This document shows positions 12,416 to 24,108 of a stretch of 64,000 bases of DNA, in pieces. The stretch is taken from the NCBI GenBank assembly GCA_964016985.1, contig OZ024826.1:61696910-61760909 (forward strand), written 5' to 3'. Both the position numbers and the translations under genes were made by a program. The stretch's first letter is position 1; each line of letters begins with the position of its first letter. Origin of the DNA: Anodontia alba. Lineage: Eukaryota > Mollusca > Bivalvia > Lucinida > Lucinidae. The notes under the pieces were generated by a model that was not told the DNA's origin, did no database searches, and worked only from the letters and a program-made list of their open reading frames with translations.

Positions 12416-14324
12416 CCCCGTTTATATGCATACGTTTGCCCCTAGGGTTAAATTTACCCTAGGGGTAAACTCGTCATGTAAACGCATTTGCCCCTAGGGG
12501 TAAAATTTACCCACATGGGTAAAATACCCCTACTCAAGGGTAGAGGCAAATATAGGGGTATTTAACCCCTAGGGGTATGTTCCGTCATGTAAACTTAATA
12601 TTTAATTTACACATAGGGGTAAATTTTATAAATATATTTGGAATGTCTTAAAAAACATGTATACAATTTTTATTTTGAATACATTTTATTTGTTTATTTA
12701 CTTGATTTATGCAGGTATACTTTTACCTTCTCTATCACAAATAAACTTTGCAAGTTGTGGTCAGAAGTGATTTATTTGACATGAATACTATTATGTTAGC
12801 AGTTAGGATACTGATTCAAGGCAAATATAATTAATATTATTTCATGAAAATGGTCTCATCCCTTATTTTCTAAGAAAAGCAGGGACAATTTTTTTTCTGT
12901 CAATTTGTCGTCTGTTAATTTTGCCCACAGAGCGGCGAAGGTTAAGGACAGAGCAAACATACGAAATGTCAGATATAAATAGAGGTGCCAATTCAGACTA
13001 TATATCTATTCAACAAACTCTGCACAGTCTGGTACTCACACACGTTGTATTTCAATAGTTCAATATGTGATAAACACTTGAGTACAAACGCACAAAATAC
13101 TAGTACCGCAAGTGGATTGTAATGATCATGGACAATTATTACCGATGAATTATTTCATCTTTATATGTAGAATCTAATCTGTAAATAGGAAATGCCTTGA
13201 CCAGACTGTGCAGATCTAAAGGCTGGCAATGACCAAGTCTGCCAGGCATACTTTAAGATCACCAGAATTGAGTTTCCCGTTAGACTTGGTTTCAGATCGT
13301 ATGCCAGCATTCAACATTATCATAGTCAGACTGACCTAAATTAAAAAAAAAAAAAAAAAAAAAAAAGCAATGTCAAATAGTTTATCTAGCTTATTAGCAG
13401 CTAGTTCTGTTAATCAGTGCTTGTTTCATGTCTGTAGCACACAGCTGATGAGTGGAAATTGTAAATAGAAACTGACTTTATTACATATATGACCAGGGTA
13501 AACGCAGATGGGCCTGCACATCTGCATGGGCAGTATAATAGGGGTCTATACCGTTTGCAAACAGAATCTTTGTAGTATAGTGACAAGTGTAGACCCATGA
13601 ATGCACAAGCTGATCTGAGTGTAACCTGTTAATATATGTCATAAGGTCAGTTTCTATTTGGAGAGCCTCAATTGATTTTGGGACCAGCCTAGATTCTGAT
13701 GAACATATCTATGTACAGTATGGTGAGTAGAATGTTATAAACCCTGCAGAAACTTTGATGGGGCTATACTGTCTTGCTGTTGGGGAATGTTGGCACAACA
13801 TTTTGGGATACAACAGTAAAATAGGAAACAATGGAACATATATTACTGACCACTAAATAATACTTTTTTCTTCCAAATCTTCCACAGCAAATTGCCTCGT
13901 AAACTTTCTCAAACAATTCATTTTTGATAATGACAATTAACGCTGAGTACTCTCGGTAAAATTTTCAGCAGACGACATGAAATAGTTTTCTTATTCTTTT
14001 TCTCACGATACAGGCTTTGATATCCCATACAAATTGTCTCTAATGATAACAATTTCCATGAAATGCCAAATCCAATTCTCTGGCAAAAATAAATATTATC
14101 AATTTGTCATCTGCTTTTTTTTTTCTCAGAGAGTGAAGGTAAAAGAAACAATGTAATTATAGATAGGCTTTTAAATAAAAGAGAAAACTATCATTTGCCC
14201 CTTCTTCCTATAACACATATAAACGAACCCGTTTATCCACGAGGGTATCTAACAAGGAGGGGCAAATATTTACCCCTAGGGGTAAATATACCCCAAGAGG
14301 TAACATTAATGCATGTAAAAGGGG
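12416..14324. mobile_element. 1.9 kb foldback element with CCCCTAGGGG subterminal palindromes
   Basis: The left end CCCCGTTTATATGCAT is matched by the complement of the right end, ATGCATGTAAAAGGGG. Just inside both ends are repeated palindromes of the type TTACCCCTAGGGGTAA: four around 12445-12580 and one at 14270-14288. Phrases like TCATGTAAAC also recur. The interior (12650-14150) has no open frame above noise. It holds an A-run (about 13342-13366), two copies of the CAGAT palindrome module (13200-13260, 13505-13590) and a degenerate TTAA MITE. It is non-autonomous and its superfamily is undetermined. Confidence 0.55.
13937..14152. mobile_element. Degenerate TTAA-type MITE nested in the CCCCTAGGGG element
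   Basis: It starts TTAACGCTGAGTACTCTCGG with AAAATTTTCAGCAGACGACA. Near the right end are AATTTGTCATCTGC and CTCAGAGAGTGAAGG. These match the ends of the 18460-18672 family, but the central stem is decayed. Confidence 0.5.
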
Positions 14325-14334
14325 CTTAAGTTCT

Positions 14335-14572
14335 TATTTCTAACTTTTAACTTCTTACTTCTAACTTCTAACTTTTAACCTCTGACTTCTAACTTCTTAC
14401 TTCTAACTTTTTACTTCTAACTTCCACTATGTATGTATGTATGTATGTATGTATGTATTAGTAGGCGTCAGTACATACATACATGCATACATACACACAT
14501 ACAACGTAGAAGTTAGAAGTAAGAGGTTAAAAGTAAGAAGTTAGAAGTTAGAAATAAGAAATGCCCCTACCA
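14335..14572. repeat. Inverted TAACTTCT repeats around (ATGT)n
   Basis: The left arm (14338-14427) is a run of TTCTAACTT/TTACTTCTAAC units. The right arm (14508-14568) is the complement, AGAAGTTAGAAGTAAGAGG and so on. A TATG microsatellite (14430-14458) lies in the loop. A half-arm, AATTTCTAACTTCTAAT, also abuts the left end of the preceding element at 12394. Confidence 0.65.
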
Positions 14573-14710
14573 GGCTTTCGTACTTTTCAAATTGAGGCGT
14601 GTTCCTTTTTGTCGTTAGTGTTATTACATGTACGGAGTATTACTGTACGTTGCGTTCGATTGATCTGAGATTTCAAAAGGATCTGTTGGGTACCTTTTTT
14701 TTTTTTTTTT

Positions 14711-15050
14711 TTGTCGATTGTTTGTCAGTCGACACAAAGTTATTAAGCACAGCAGCATTTCGTTTCTTGATGTCCACGTGACCATCACTTATGATTTGTA
14801 TGAAAGCCAGGTAACAGTTATTTACAGAAAATAGCCGCGTTGTTCTTATCGCTGTGAGGTCAGCTTGTTGCGTAAGAGGGTTATCTAAAATCTTCTGCTG
14901 GGTTTGGCAAACAGTGTCAGACGCCGCAGTACACGGCGTCTGATCGGGGTCTACACTGTTGGCTTTCAGTAGATGAATTAAAGGGGTAAACGAAACAAGT
15001 CTTAAGGCCCCGTCCAGGACCATTTTCCCATCCTACAATCAATCGACCCA
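14711..15050. mobile_element. MITE family B, copy 2
   Basis: It starts TTGTCGATTGTTTGTCAGTC and ends CAATCAATCGACCCA, giving a clear terminal inversion of TGGGTCGATTG. It carries the module CAGACGCC...GGCGTCTGATCGGGGTCTAC. It is homologous over its length to 11555-11912. Confidence 0.6.
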
Positions 15051-15440
15051 CCAGTGCTTTCAGTGCTTTGATTGTCACCACTGCGAACTGTGCTCGGCAT
15101 ATACCAGGGTTGTGGTCTCCCATCCAAGGTTGCTGGTTTTCTCTGCCACATACAGTCACATTACGCCAGTAGTCTAGTCTATGAGTCTAAAATAAGTTTG
15201 GTGTCGAAGTAAACTAAGTAAGCTATAGTTGAACATAGCGAATGTTAACGTTATAATCTCCGACTGTCAACATTTTTATTTGCATTTGTAAATGAACCAG
15301 CTCATGAGAAAAGAGATCGCAGAGTCGACCAAGGAAGGCTAAGGTGAGCCTGATCATAAGTGCAGCCTCGCCAGGGCCTAGCATTTCGATAAAAGTACAC
15401 GCAGCATTTTTAGATTATTCATTATATATTTTCCTTATTT
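15051..15440. other. Non-coding stretch
   Basis: No gene or recognised repeat is seen. Confidence 0.5.
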
Positions 15441-15560
15441 CTGTTCCAATCATAAATGGCAGGTCCTCGTTAGAACCGCCTCAATGAGGCTTTATAACGT
15501 GTATCCACAATTTATGTTCAGAGCACAAATAAGGAGACTAATGTGCATCTAAGGTCTCAA
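15440..15560. mobile_element. Degenerate MITE-A fragment
   Basis: GGTCCTCGTTAGAACCGCCTC followed by AATGAGGCTTTATAACGTG is the central stem of family A. Confidence 0.5.
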
Positions 15561-15598
15561 ATGTTGTATAAAGTTTTAATTAGTGTTGGAATTAAGCA

Positions 15599-15680
15599 AA
15601 AAAAAAAAAAATAAATAAAAAATAAAAAAAATAAAAAATAAATAAATAAATTAATTAATTAATAAAAATAAAAAAAAAAT
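15599..15680. repeat. A-rich (AAAT)n tract
   Basis: An imperfect run of AAAT and AATA units with TTAATTAATT inside. Confidence 0.85.
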
Positions 15681-16413
15681 GAATAGAATTGACATCCAAC
15701 TTAAATGCACGATAGGGCCTTCATGTAATTATTTTCAATGAATCCAAATATTTTAAGTAAATCAGTATTATATTGTGCTAATGGTCGTTGTTGATGTTCT
15801 TGTTCTTTTTCGGAGAGAGCGAAATATATTGTAGAGACACGGTCACATATGAGGCGACAAGTTCTGCAACGGAAGATCAGGTGTTTTTTCTCCAGGTTCT
15901 ACGCTTTTCGCCCACATCTAATTAACGATCGGCTCGAACTGAGTGAAATAATCTTGAAAACGCTGCGAATCCAAAATATAAAATAAATGTAGAGACACAC
16001 TGCATATTTTTATTTCGAAGGTTTAACATCACCGAAAAAATCTTTCCAAACTTGTTTTGCTGCGCAATGCGGCCGTCAGAACTAGAAACAAAAATCGATA
16101 ATACCACTAACAGAGTTTTGTTGTGTGGTGTTATATATTACAGGTAAATTTTGTGGGGTGATATATTTTCTCAGCGGGAATTTAATATCGGTCTTGCGCT
16201 AGCCGACGCAAGGGAGACTACTGTGAAACTACATATATATATAACCCTTATAAAACCGAGATGCTGGAAAACAACCTAGGGAGGGTAAAATGGATGCCCT
16301 GAGTCTACTGTAGTGCTTAAAAAAATGCGGGGTGGTATAAACACCCCACAATTTTTTCACACCCCACAAGAAAGGTTTCATATATAGAAACGCCCCATAT
16401 CTGGCAACTTTCT

Positions 16414-16416
<3 letters not shown>
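15681..16416. other. Non-coding stretch
   Basis: No supported gene. The sequence around 15920-16100 has a 61-residue open frame on the minus strand without recognisable domains. Confidence 0.5.

Positions 16417-16462
<46 letters not shown>
16417..16462. repeat. (TA)n microsatellite
   Basis: About 22 TA dinucleotides without interruption. Confidence 0.95.
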
Positions 16463-16464
<2 letters not shown>

Positions 16465-16830
16465 ATTTCAACATAAGAATATTGCGGAACTTAAAACTAA
16501 TCAAAATGCATCTCACAGATTTAATTAAAGAAAATGGGAATGACATCTTTTAGTTTAAACATATTTATTTCCTTTATAGTACATGTGATCCACACATAAA
16601 TATCTCAAATAAAGGAGGGATTAGAACGAAAGCACGCGTGCTTATAGAGTTCTTCTCCCAAAAAAGAATGACATCTTTTGACATGTAGGTGAAATGGAAA
16701 TAGGCAAAATGGGGACTACCCAACAAAATCTATCAAATCTGAATTTTGCAAAATTATTTGATTGTCTTGACAAAAGTGTGTTTGAAAACCATATCTGTAC
16801 ATCAGATTAAGTAGCTGTTAATGTTAATAT
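16463..16830. other. Non-coding stretch left of the Tc1 element
   Basis: Nothing recognisable. It ends at the TA target of the next element. Confidence 0.5.
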
Positions 16831-18342
16831 ACTTGGGGGAAAAAGAAACGCAAGTTCAAGTTTTTAAATACTGAAAGTTTGTTTGTGAACAAACTGATCT
16901 AGTTTTCTGTATTTGGTAACATTAGTGTACTTCCCCGTGTATGGATCACACAAAATCACTGAAGCGTGAACACAGGCTACACAATATCGTTGTACCTGAA
17001 TTTCGTTATATCCGTGCTGCACGGGTAGTGTCGCGTGGTAGAGACTTTAACACATTACCAAATCGAATTTCGTTCCATTCGTATCGGTTGCACAAAACGT
17101 TTGTTGTTTGAGTTTGTTGAGAGAAATGGTACGCTTATCGCAACTGGATAGGGGTAGAGCTATTGCTTTAATTTTGCAGGGTTGGTCGCAACGTGACGTC
17201 GCGCAGCAATTTGGGGTGCACGAGTCGACATATCGCGCTTAGTTCAGCGTCTTAGAGCTACCGGTAGGTTAACTGACCGTCCTAGGAGCGGACGTCCGCG
17301 CGTTACGACGCAACGTCAAGATAGACGTATACGTCTTGTACACCTTCGTAACAGGTTAAGGACGGCGACAGAGACCGCAAGAGAAGTTATCGGAACACAT
17401 GGCCGTCGTGTGTGTCCAAGGACAGTCAGAAATCGCTTGCGATTTACGTCCACGCCGTCCTTACGTGGGCCCGAACCTTACGCCCAGGCGACGTCAACGC
17501 CGCATGCAATGGCTGCGTGCCCATGCACCAAATCGGTTTCGACTGGCTGACTGGCGGCGTGTAATGTTCAGCGATGAGTCGCGATTTTCGCTTCAGCGGT
17601 CAGATAGGCGACAACGAGTGTATCGACGTCTTGGTGAGCGATATTCTGACGCTTGCGTACGAGAAGTCGACAGATTTGGGGGAGGGGGGGTCCGTAATGG
17701 TTTGGGGTGGAATTTTTCATGGGGTGAAAACGCCCCTAGTGGTTATTCAGGGTAATCTTACAGCCGTATGCTATCGGGATCAGGTGCTTATGCCTCACGT
17801 CCTCCCGCTTGTCAATGCTCATAATCTCACGTTTCAGCATGACAACGCGAGACCGCATGTTGCCAGGGTTTGTCGCGACTTCCTCAACCAGTATAATGTC
17901 CAATTGCTCAATTGGCCCCCATACAGTCCAGATTTAAACCCAATCGAGCACCTTTGGGATGCGTTGGACAGGAGGGTCAGGAAGCGCGTCAACGTACCGA
18001 ACAACGTCGCACAGCTCCAGCTAGCTCTTATTCAAGAGTGGAATAATATCCCTCAAAGGACCATTGACAACTTAGTCGGGTCTATGGTTAGAAGAGTGAG
18101 AGCCGCGACAGCAGCCCGTGGTGGACACACGCGCTATTGATACTAATTATTCAATAACGTTGGGTGTCTGTGTTTAACGCTATTTATTGCAAACGTCGTC
18201 TGCTATACGACACTAAACCAATGGCATTTAACAGAAAATGTAATAAAGAATTAAAAAAAATTAAACAATCAAATGGAATCCACAATTTTCTTTAAAAATA
18301 CAACCCCAGAATTAATACTTGCGTTTCTTTTTTCCGCTAGTA
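16831..18342 (+). mobile_element. Tc1/mariner transposon with near-matching inverted ends
   Basis: The left end is TACTTGGGGGAAAAAGAAAC followed by GCAAGT. The complement of the right end is TACTAGCGGAAAAAAGAAAC followed by GCAAGTATT. Each end is flanked by TA (16829-16830 and 18343-18344), the Tc1/mariner target. The total of about 1.51 kb is normal for the superfamily. The transposase inside is frameshifted, so this copy is non-autonomous by decay while its ends remain recognisable. Confidence 0.85.
17126..18140 (+). pseudogene. Tc1-like transposase, broken by frameshifts
   Basis: A DDE transposase that would cut and paste the surrounding element. The start at 17126 opens an N-terminal helix-turn-helix region (MVRLSQLDRGRAIALIL..., then GWSQRDVAQQFGVHEST) and hits a stop after 39 codons. 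The protein resumes one base out of frame with a second, arginine-rich HTH segment. A short deletion near 17440 shifts it again into LRPRRPYVGP. The first catalytic Asp is in MFSDESRFSL (about 17565). A G-run near 17690 adds a further shift. The last frame then carries the second Asp in HDNARPH (about 17840) and the Glu in SPDLNPIEHLWD (about 17935). It ends at 18140. Full length would be ~340 residues, typical for Tc1. At least three frameshifts make it inactive. Confidence 0.85.
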
Positions 18343-18459
18343 TATATTGTTTACTATTTCCATGTGTAACAGAAGTTTCATTCTAGTCCATCAAAATAAC
18401 TTGGAAAGTGGCTAAAACTCATTTATTCTTTCTATCTTTGTTCCTTTGCTTTATTTCTT

Positions 18460-18672
18460 TTAACCTTTAGCATTCTCTGGGCAAATTCAGCAGACGGCAA
18501 ATTTGTGATATTTTTCTTATTTTTCCCGGAAAACAGGATTTGACATTTCATGCAAATTATCTCCATTGGAGGCAATTTGCATGAAATGTCAAATTCTATT
18601 TCCTGGGGAAAATGAGTCAAATATTTCAAAATGTCGTCTGCTGATAATTTTACGCAGAGTGCCAAGCGTTAA
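18460..18672. mobile_element. TTAA-flanked foldback MITE, best copy
   Basis: TTAA sits at both ends (18460-18463, 18669-18672). The left end reads CCTTTAGCATTCTCTGGGCA then CAGCAGACGGCAAATTTG. The right end reads AAATGTCGTCTGCTGATAAT then CAGAGTGCCAAGCG. The central stem is almost perfect: CCCGGAAAACAGGATTTGAC and CATTTCATGCAAATTATCTC, with their complements. It is probably piggyBac-type from the TTAA target. It has no coding capacity. Confidence 0.7.
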
Positions 18673-19849
18673 AGAATCCCATTTTTGGACTGAAAAGGAT
18701 TAATTTGCATTCCATTCTGACATTCAGTGTGTTAGAAAAAAAGCTTCTTAATATTTGTAGTGGATTTGTTTTATCCTGTAAAGAACTCAAATTCAAATTC
18801 TGTAACGGTATCCGATATGACCTGTCAATCACCTGATAAGACCTGTCAGTCGTCTGATAATACCTGTCATTCATCTTGGAAATCAGAATACCCTAAAACT
18901 ATTGACCAATGAAACCGCATAGCCGAAAAGCTCTGCCTTCCATTGGTTAAAACAAGAAATCTCCAAGCAAAGACTAATTAGTATTCCAAATGAAGATGTT
19001 AAAAAATATTTTGTTCATTTTTTTTTTGTTGAATTTTCACAGTAATAAAAAGCAAACAAAAAACATCTTGACACCAAGTGAGTCACTGAAAGAAACAAAG
19101 ATTGAAAGAAGTAAAAAGGTGTTAAAAAGATTTGTGACATATAAATACGAGTAACACAAACATTAGGTTTTCTCTCCTTTTTTTTTTTTTTTTTTTTTTT
19201 TTAACATACAAGTGAAATGAATGATTATAATACACAAAATAAATAAATAAATAGACAAACAAATAAGATCAATTTGATATCTGCTGAATTTGCCCAGAGA
19301 GTGGTATATGCTTGAAAAAATTATCTTTTGTGTCGAGGCCCTTATAGAAATGTTATTAATTGATAAGTATAAACAGGCACCTGGCTTAGGACAATTATTT
19401 GAGGTAAACAAGCAATCAAGCATTGGTGTGTTTCTGTATGGTTCAGTAACTTTTGTTTCTCTCACTTTGGGGATGTATATTTTCATGTTTCTTTAACTAG
19501 TCATTTTAAAATTCAGTTCATTCTCTTTTTTTTTTCTCTCTCTATATATATACATTTCTGTTTGCAATAAGCTTTCGCCTTACTGACTTATCATTTAAAA
19601 AAAAAAAAAAATGTGGGGGGGGGGGGGGTGGAGGGGTGGGGGGGGGACTTTGCAATCATGTTTCCATTAGAGTAATTTTGAAAAAAAAAAATGAAAAATA
19701 ATACTTTCCAAAGTTAAAAAAAAAAAGATAAAAGTGATGCTGATTAAATAAATTATATATACAAACATGGTCCAACAGGTAAATAATCCAAGGAATACAC
19801 CCCCTTTTTCTAACTTGGAATTTGTTGGATTTTCCGATGGATTACACCT
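18673..19849. other. Non-coding stretch with simple repeats
   Basis: It contains a T tract (about 19178-19202), a degenerate TTAA-MITE end near 19265-19310 (ATATCTGCTGAATTTGCCCA) and a G-rich tract at 19614-19646. No gene is seen. Confidence 0.55.
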
Positions 19850-20305
19850 ACCCTAACTTTTTAATTAATCTGTGTAGGCTTTGTTTTCTCAATCATTCTA
19901 GAAGACTGTGACCACGGGTCACGAAAGTGTATGATGCCGTTCATTTATGATCTATTTTTTTCTTAATGCAAGGCAGTCACGAACAGTGGATCTTTATCTT
20001 TTAGACTTACTTTTAACCGATTTAAAGTTTGTTCTTTTAAACACATAAGCCCCACATTAAGCGCTGGTTGTTCAAAATTGAAAGTAACGTAGGTGATAAT
20101 AAAACGAATTACTCGGTAACGTAGGTAAAACACACATTCATATGTTGACTTTCTTCTAAAATGTTTGTTTATATACAGGTTTCACAATGCTGAGTGCTTC
20201 CGTTATGCATACATAGATCCAGTAAAATGCGCTGCAAGAAAAACATCAAAGTATTATACGTAGGTGACATAAAACCTCAGCATTCTGTAGTCCTGTTGAC
20301 AGCCA

Positions 20306-20409
20306 AACCCAGCAGACACACAACATTGAAACAACGTTGATTTAACGTCTTGACGTAGAATTAACGTTGAATCGACGTTGTGTTTTAAGAGTTGTGTGCC
20401 TGTTGGGTT
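20306..20409. mobile_element. 104-bp AACGTT palindromic mini-element
   Basis: It begins AACCCAGCAGACACACAAC and ends GTTGTGTGCCTGTTGGGTT, an imperfect terminal inversion. The interior is made of CAACGTTGATT/AATCGACGTTG-type repeats. It sits just inside the left arm of the larger element. Confidence 0.6.
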
Positions 20410-21461
20410 AGTTCTTCGACGTCTCATGGTACAATACACCCTTAACTACTCAGAACAGCCAAAACAAGTGAAACAAAACTTTACAAACGTACACAAAGCT
20501 GAACAATGCGGCCTACACAATAAAAGACATCTCAACTTGCAAACAAGGCAGTGAAAACAAAAAAAATATAATACAGAACTAAAATCCATTTTCGCGGGTC
20601 TTTTAACTAGACAGTGGGGGTGACCGGGTGTGGCAAAGGTGTCGTGTATCTTACGTCACTAGAAAACGTCCAACTGATTTTGGCTTACAGTTGGGCAAGG
20701 CCTGCTATCCTTGTAGCAGGTAAGGGTATTGGCGGAATGTTTTTATTTCTTCTGTTTCTTCACTTTCATTCCTGTTCCCCTTTCTTCCCCATCCTTCTCT
20801 TTCATCTCCTCTACTATCTCTTTTATCTCTTTTCTCCCTCTCTCTGAGAGACGACACAAAATGACCCACACGGGTTGACGTGTCGTTAAACCCCAACACA
20901 ATCCAATTTAACTAGACAGCTCTGATCATCGATCACAGCACACCTCATGCATCAAGAGAAAGAAGTGAGCAAACACAACCAATCCAAGGCTTAAACGACC
21001 AGCTGAGGCCATCTTCCACGCGTTCCCTGATCGCCTCGACGATGCATTCGCACTGAATACACACAGCACGTTTGTCGTCAGTGCGCGGCATCGTTGCTTT
21101 TAGCTTTCGTGTCACTATGCGCCACCCGACCTGCGTTTTCGTTTAACCCATGAGAATCCAAGTCATTTTCTAGTTGTCAGCGGATAAATAACGTTAATAC
21201 TTGCGGCTGAAAACATTTATAATAAAATAATAAACAATAATTCTACTACATCAGCAAAATAATGTGTTGACAGGTTTTTGAAGGCGTCATGGTAAAGCAG
21301 AAATTTTATTGGCTTGAACATGCACTATTTACTACAATTACAGGTACTATACTGTGCACTACATGCTAATTGTTAGTCGCTAGAACTATAGTTTAAAGCG
21401 GTCTCGGACAACCAAGACCTCGCCCCCACCCCCACCCCCCCCCCCCCGCGCGAGACCAAGA

Positions 21462-21515
<54 letters not shown>
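21462..21515. repeat. (CTAT)n microsatellite next to a C-rich tract
   Basis: About 13 CTAT units follow a C-rich run at 21421-21447. Confidence 0.95.
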
Positions 21516-22520
21516 CCAGTTATCATCTGTATTACTATGGAATTATGGTACCAGTCTTAACAGCAACTTTGTATTTTCCATTTCCTCTGATGTCATACTT
21601 GACTTTGAGCGAATAAAGTACTTTTGACTTACTTTGGCCCAAGAAAAGTTATCATAATACTTAAACAAACAGCGAAATGTTAACATTCTTTATTTAATTT
21701 AGCCATGGATATCCCACATACTATGTTGAACAGGGCTATATGATAATCATAATTTTCTTATTTGTGGTCGAAACCATACATGTAGCTCGTGGGTACTCCA
21801 AACAAACGTATCTTCACCTAACGAGTAGGCTACCTTTACTCTTTATTTGAGAAACAAACCAGAAAAGAATATAACGAAACCTACACTTTATTTTTCTTCT
21901 AAAAGCCATGAAACATTGCATAAAAGATGTACTAATTAACGTGCTTCGGAAACAATTAATGTTATCAAATTGTTGTCTGTAGGAATACCAGAACGTTATA
22001 CCAATAATATTCATACCGTTTAAGCTTCTTTATGTTCATTTGTAAAGTTTTGTGTCTAAGACGTTTAGGGTATATCGCAATCCCAGAACTTAGGCACAGA
22101 ATGTTAAGGTTTTCAGTCGCCTACGTTACTTTGATGTTTTTTCTTGCAACGCATTTTACTGCATAAGAAGCAATCAACACTGTGAAACCGGCATATAAAC
22201 GAAAATTTAAAAAGACAGTCATCATATGAATGTGAGTTTCACCTACGTTACCGAGTAATTCGTTTTATTGTCGCCTACGTTACTTTCAATTTTGAATATA
22301 TAGCGCTTAATGCTTGAATGTTTAAAAAATAAATCGGTTAGAAATAAGTCTAAGTAATATAAAAATAAAGATCCACTGTCCGTGACTGTCTTGCATTAAG
22401 AAAAAATAGATCATAAATGACGGCATCATATATTTTCGTGACCCTCGGTCACAGTCTTCTCGAATGATTTAGAAAACAAAGAAAAGTTGGTCAGAATGCC
22501 TACACGGATATAAAGTTAGG

Positions 22521-22989
22521 TCTTTTCTCAGCCATAACGACATATTCATTTGTAGTGACATCGATCATTGTTCGAGAAATGTCTCTTATTACTTACCACT
22601 GTATGATCGCAGCCATAAAAAGCAACGGAAATAAACAAAAAATCCGTTGTACCTACGCAAAATTTCCGTTTTTCCCTACGTAATGAATATTGGGGGTGGG
22701 GTGCTTAAGGCTTAAGCTAGCTTTACGGGATCCCAACCCTCGCCCTCAGCTTCCATAGTGGTAAAAACATACATTTGTTCGGTCTGTGCGGAGGCCTTCT
22801 AACTCATCCATGAATCATTACAGGCAACAAATAAATCACAGATAAAGCCTATAATGAAGCAAAGATGAGGACTCAACAGAAACAACTTGTTGAGACACTT
22901 GGAGATCCCTGGGTAGTCAAACAACACCACTGGAATACTACAGTAAAAAAAAAAACCGCCAGTTGAACCCCGGTGACAATCTTTTACTC
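22521..22989. other. Non-coding stretch
   Basis: No gene is seen. TACCTACGCAAAATTTCCG near 22652 loosely echoes motifs of the preceding element. Confidence 0.45.
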
Positions 22990-23249
22990 ATATCACGACG
23001 ATGTCTGACTATGACAAGGGGAAACTGAAATTATCACGCGCCCGGTCCCCAGACACATAATGTGACATTCCACCCAGTCACATTATACTGGCATCGGACT
23101 GACCATTCCGTTTTCTCAAAGCTGAGCGCCAAGTAAATGAGCAGCTAGAACCATTAAGTCTTTGGTACGTCTCGGCCGGGGATCGAACCCACAGCCCCTG
23201 GACGCAAAGCAGACGTTCGAGCAACTTAGCCAAGTGCTGCGCCGGTAGG
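22990..23249 (-). mobile_element. tRNA-derived SINE
   Basis: Read on the minus strand, the head at 23249-23178 is tRNA-like. It has an A box TGGCTAAGTTGC and a B box GGTTCGATCCC at tRNA spacing, as expected for Pol III internal promoters. The body continues toward 22990 with GGTGGAATGTCACATTATG and GTCTGGGGACCGGGCGCG. No poly(A) tail or target duplication is clear, so the distal boundary is approximate. It is a retroposed non-coding element rather than a working tRNA gene, because the cloverleaf does not fold cleanly. Confidence 0.65.
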
Positions 23250-24108
23250 TTCGAAGGTAAGTTTGCTACCTGATATAAGCATGTCCTTTGCCTTGTAAAA
23301 AAACAAAGAAAGTAATGAAAAACTTCGACGTGCTGTTTGAATCGAGAAATTTATCCAGTTTTTATAGTCACTTTCAAGATTTAGGTCACGTAACTATGAC
23401 TTAGGTTACCCGCCTTGTCATCAGGTGATCCACAGCACCGAAGGGCTGATAGTTTTAACTGTCCTACAGAAAGGTATGATATAGATGTTTTATTACCCAA
23501 CTCATATTTTAAAGGAACTGTTTTCTTTTGATCACTATGATCAATAAATACTGGTAACTATTTGATCACTTGAGCGGGAGATAGTCCCGGCTGATAGTTC
23601 TCTGAATCGGTTCAATATGGCTGGCGTTTGTTACACGTGAAAATGCGTTAGGTAGTCAAATTTGCTTTATAACTTCTCAAAAAGTACGTTGGGTTATAAT
23701 AGGTTACTATCTTTATCGACGTTCAGCTTCAGTAGCAATGTGTGATCGCTTTTCACGAGTTAAAAAGTTGTTTAATCATATTTGGTGCATTAACTAAGCC
23801 TTTTGTGGAATAAAATTGAAGAAACTGAATAAGTTCTCAGTTCACAAAGCTTTATTTTTGTTTAATCACCCTGACCATAAACTGCTGAGAAGTTCGTAAA
23901 TCGGGAATTTATGTGACCGTCTGCGTCTTGTTCTAGATAAATGTACAGAAGAAAAATGTTTATACCTGTTATGTGATAATCTAAATACAATTGAGTGGAT
24001 TCATTATGTTGTTCTGTGACAAATGGTTACTTGTGTCACAATCTAGCAGTCCAAATGGAATGATTTACACTCAAATTACCGAACATAGATTCCGCCCGAT
24101 AGACAAAA
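23250..24108. other. Non-coding stretch
   Basis: No gene or repeat is recognised. It is possibly ancestral intergenic sequence upstream of the THAP-like start. Confidence 0.45.

Larger units (their letters stand above)
19850..22520. mobile_element. 2.7 kb element with ~440-bp inverted arms
   Basis: The left arm (about 19850-20290) and right arm (about 22090-22520) are reverse complements at roughly 80-85% by eye. Shared phrases include GTGACCACGGGTCACGAAAG against its complement in the right arm. Others are AAGATCCACTGTCCGTGACT, AACGAATTACTCGGTAACGT and AAAAAACATCAAAGTA. CCTACGTTAC/GTAACGTAGG recurs within each arm. The ~1.8 kb centre has no coding frame above noise. It is probably a large non-autonomous DNA transposon. 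Outer ends are not sharply defined and no target duplication was found. Confidence 0.6.

Noticed and set aside
23178..23249. Functional tRNA gene on the minus strand
   Set aside because: A and B boxes are present but stems are poorly paired, and the sequence runs on into a SINE body.
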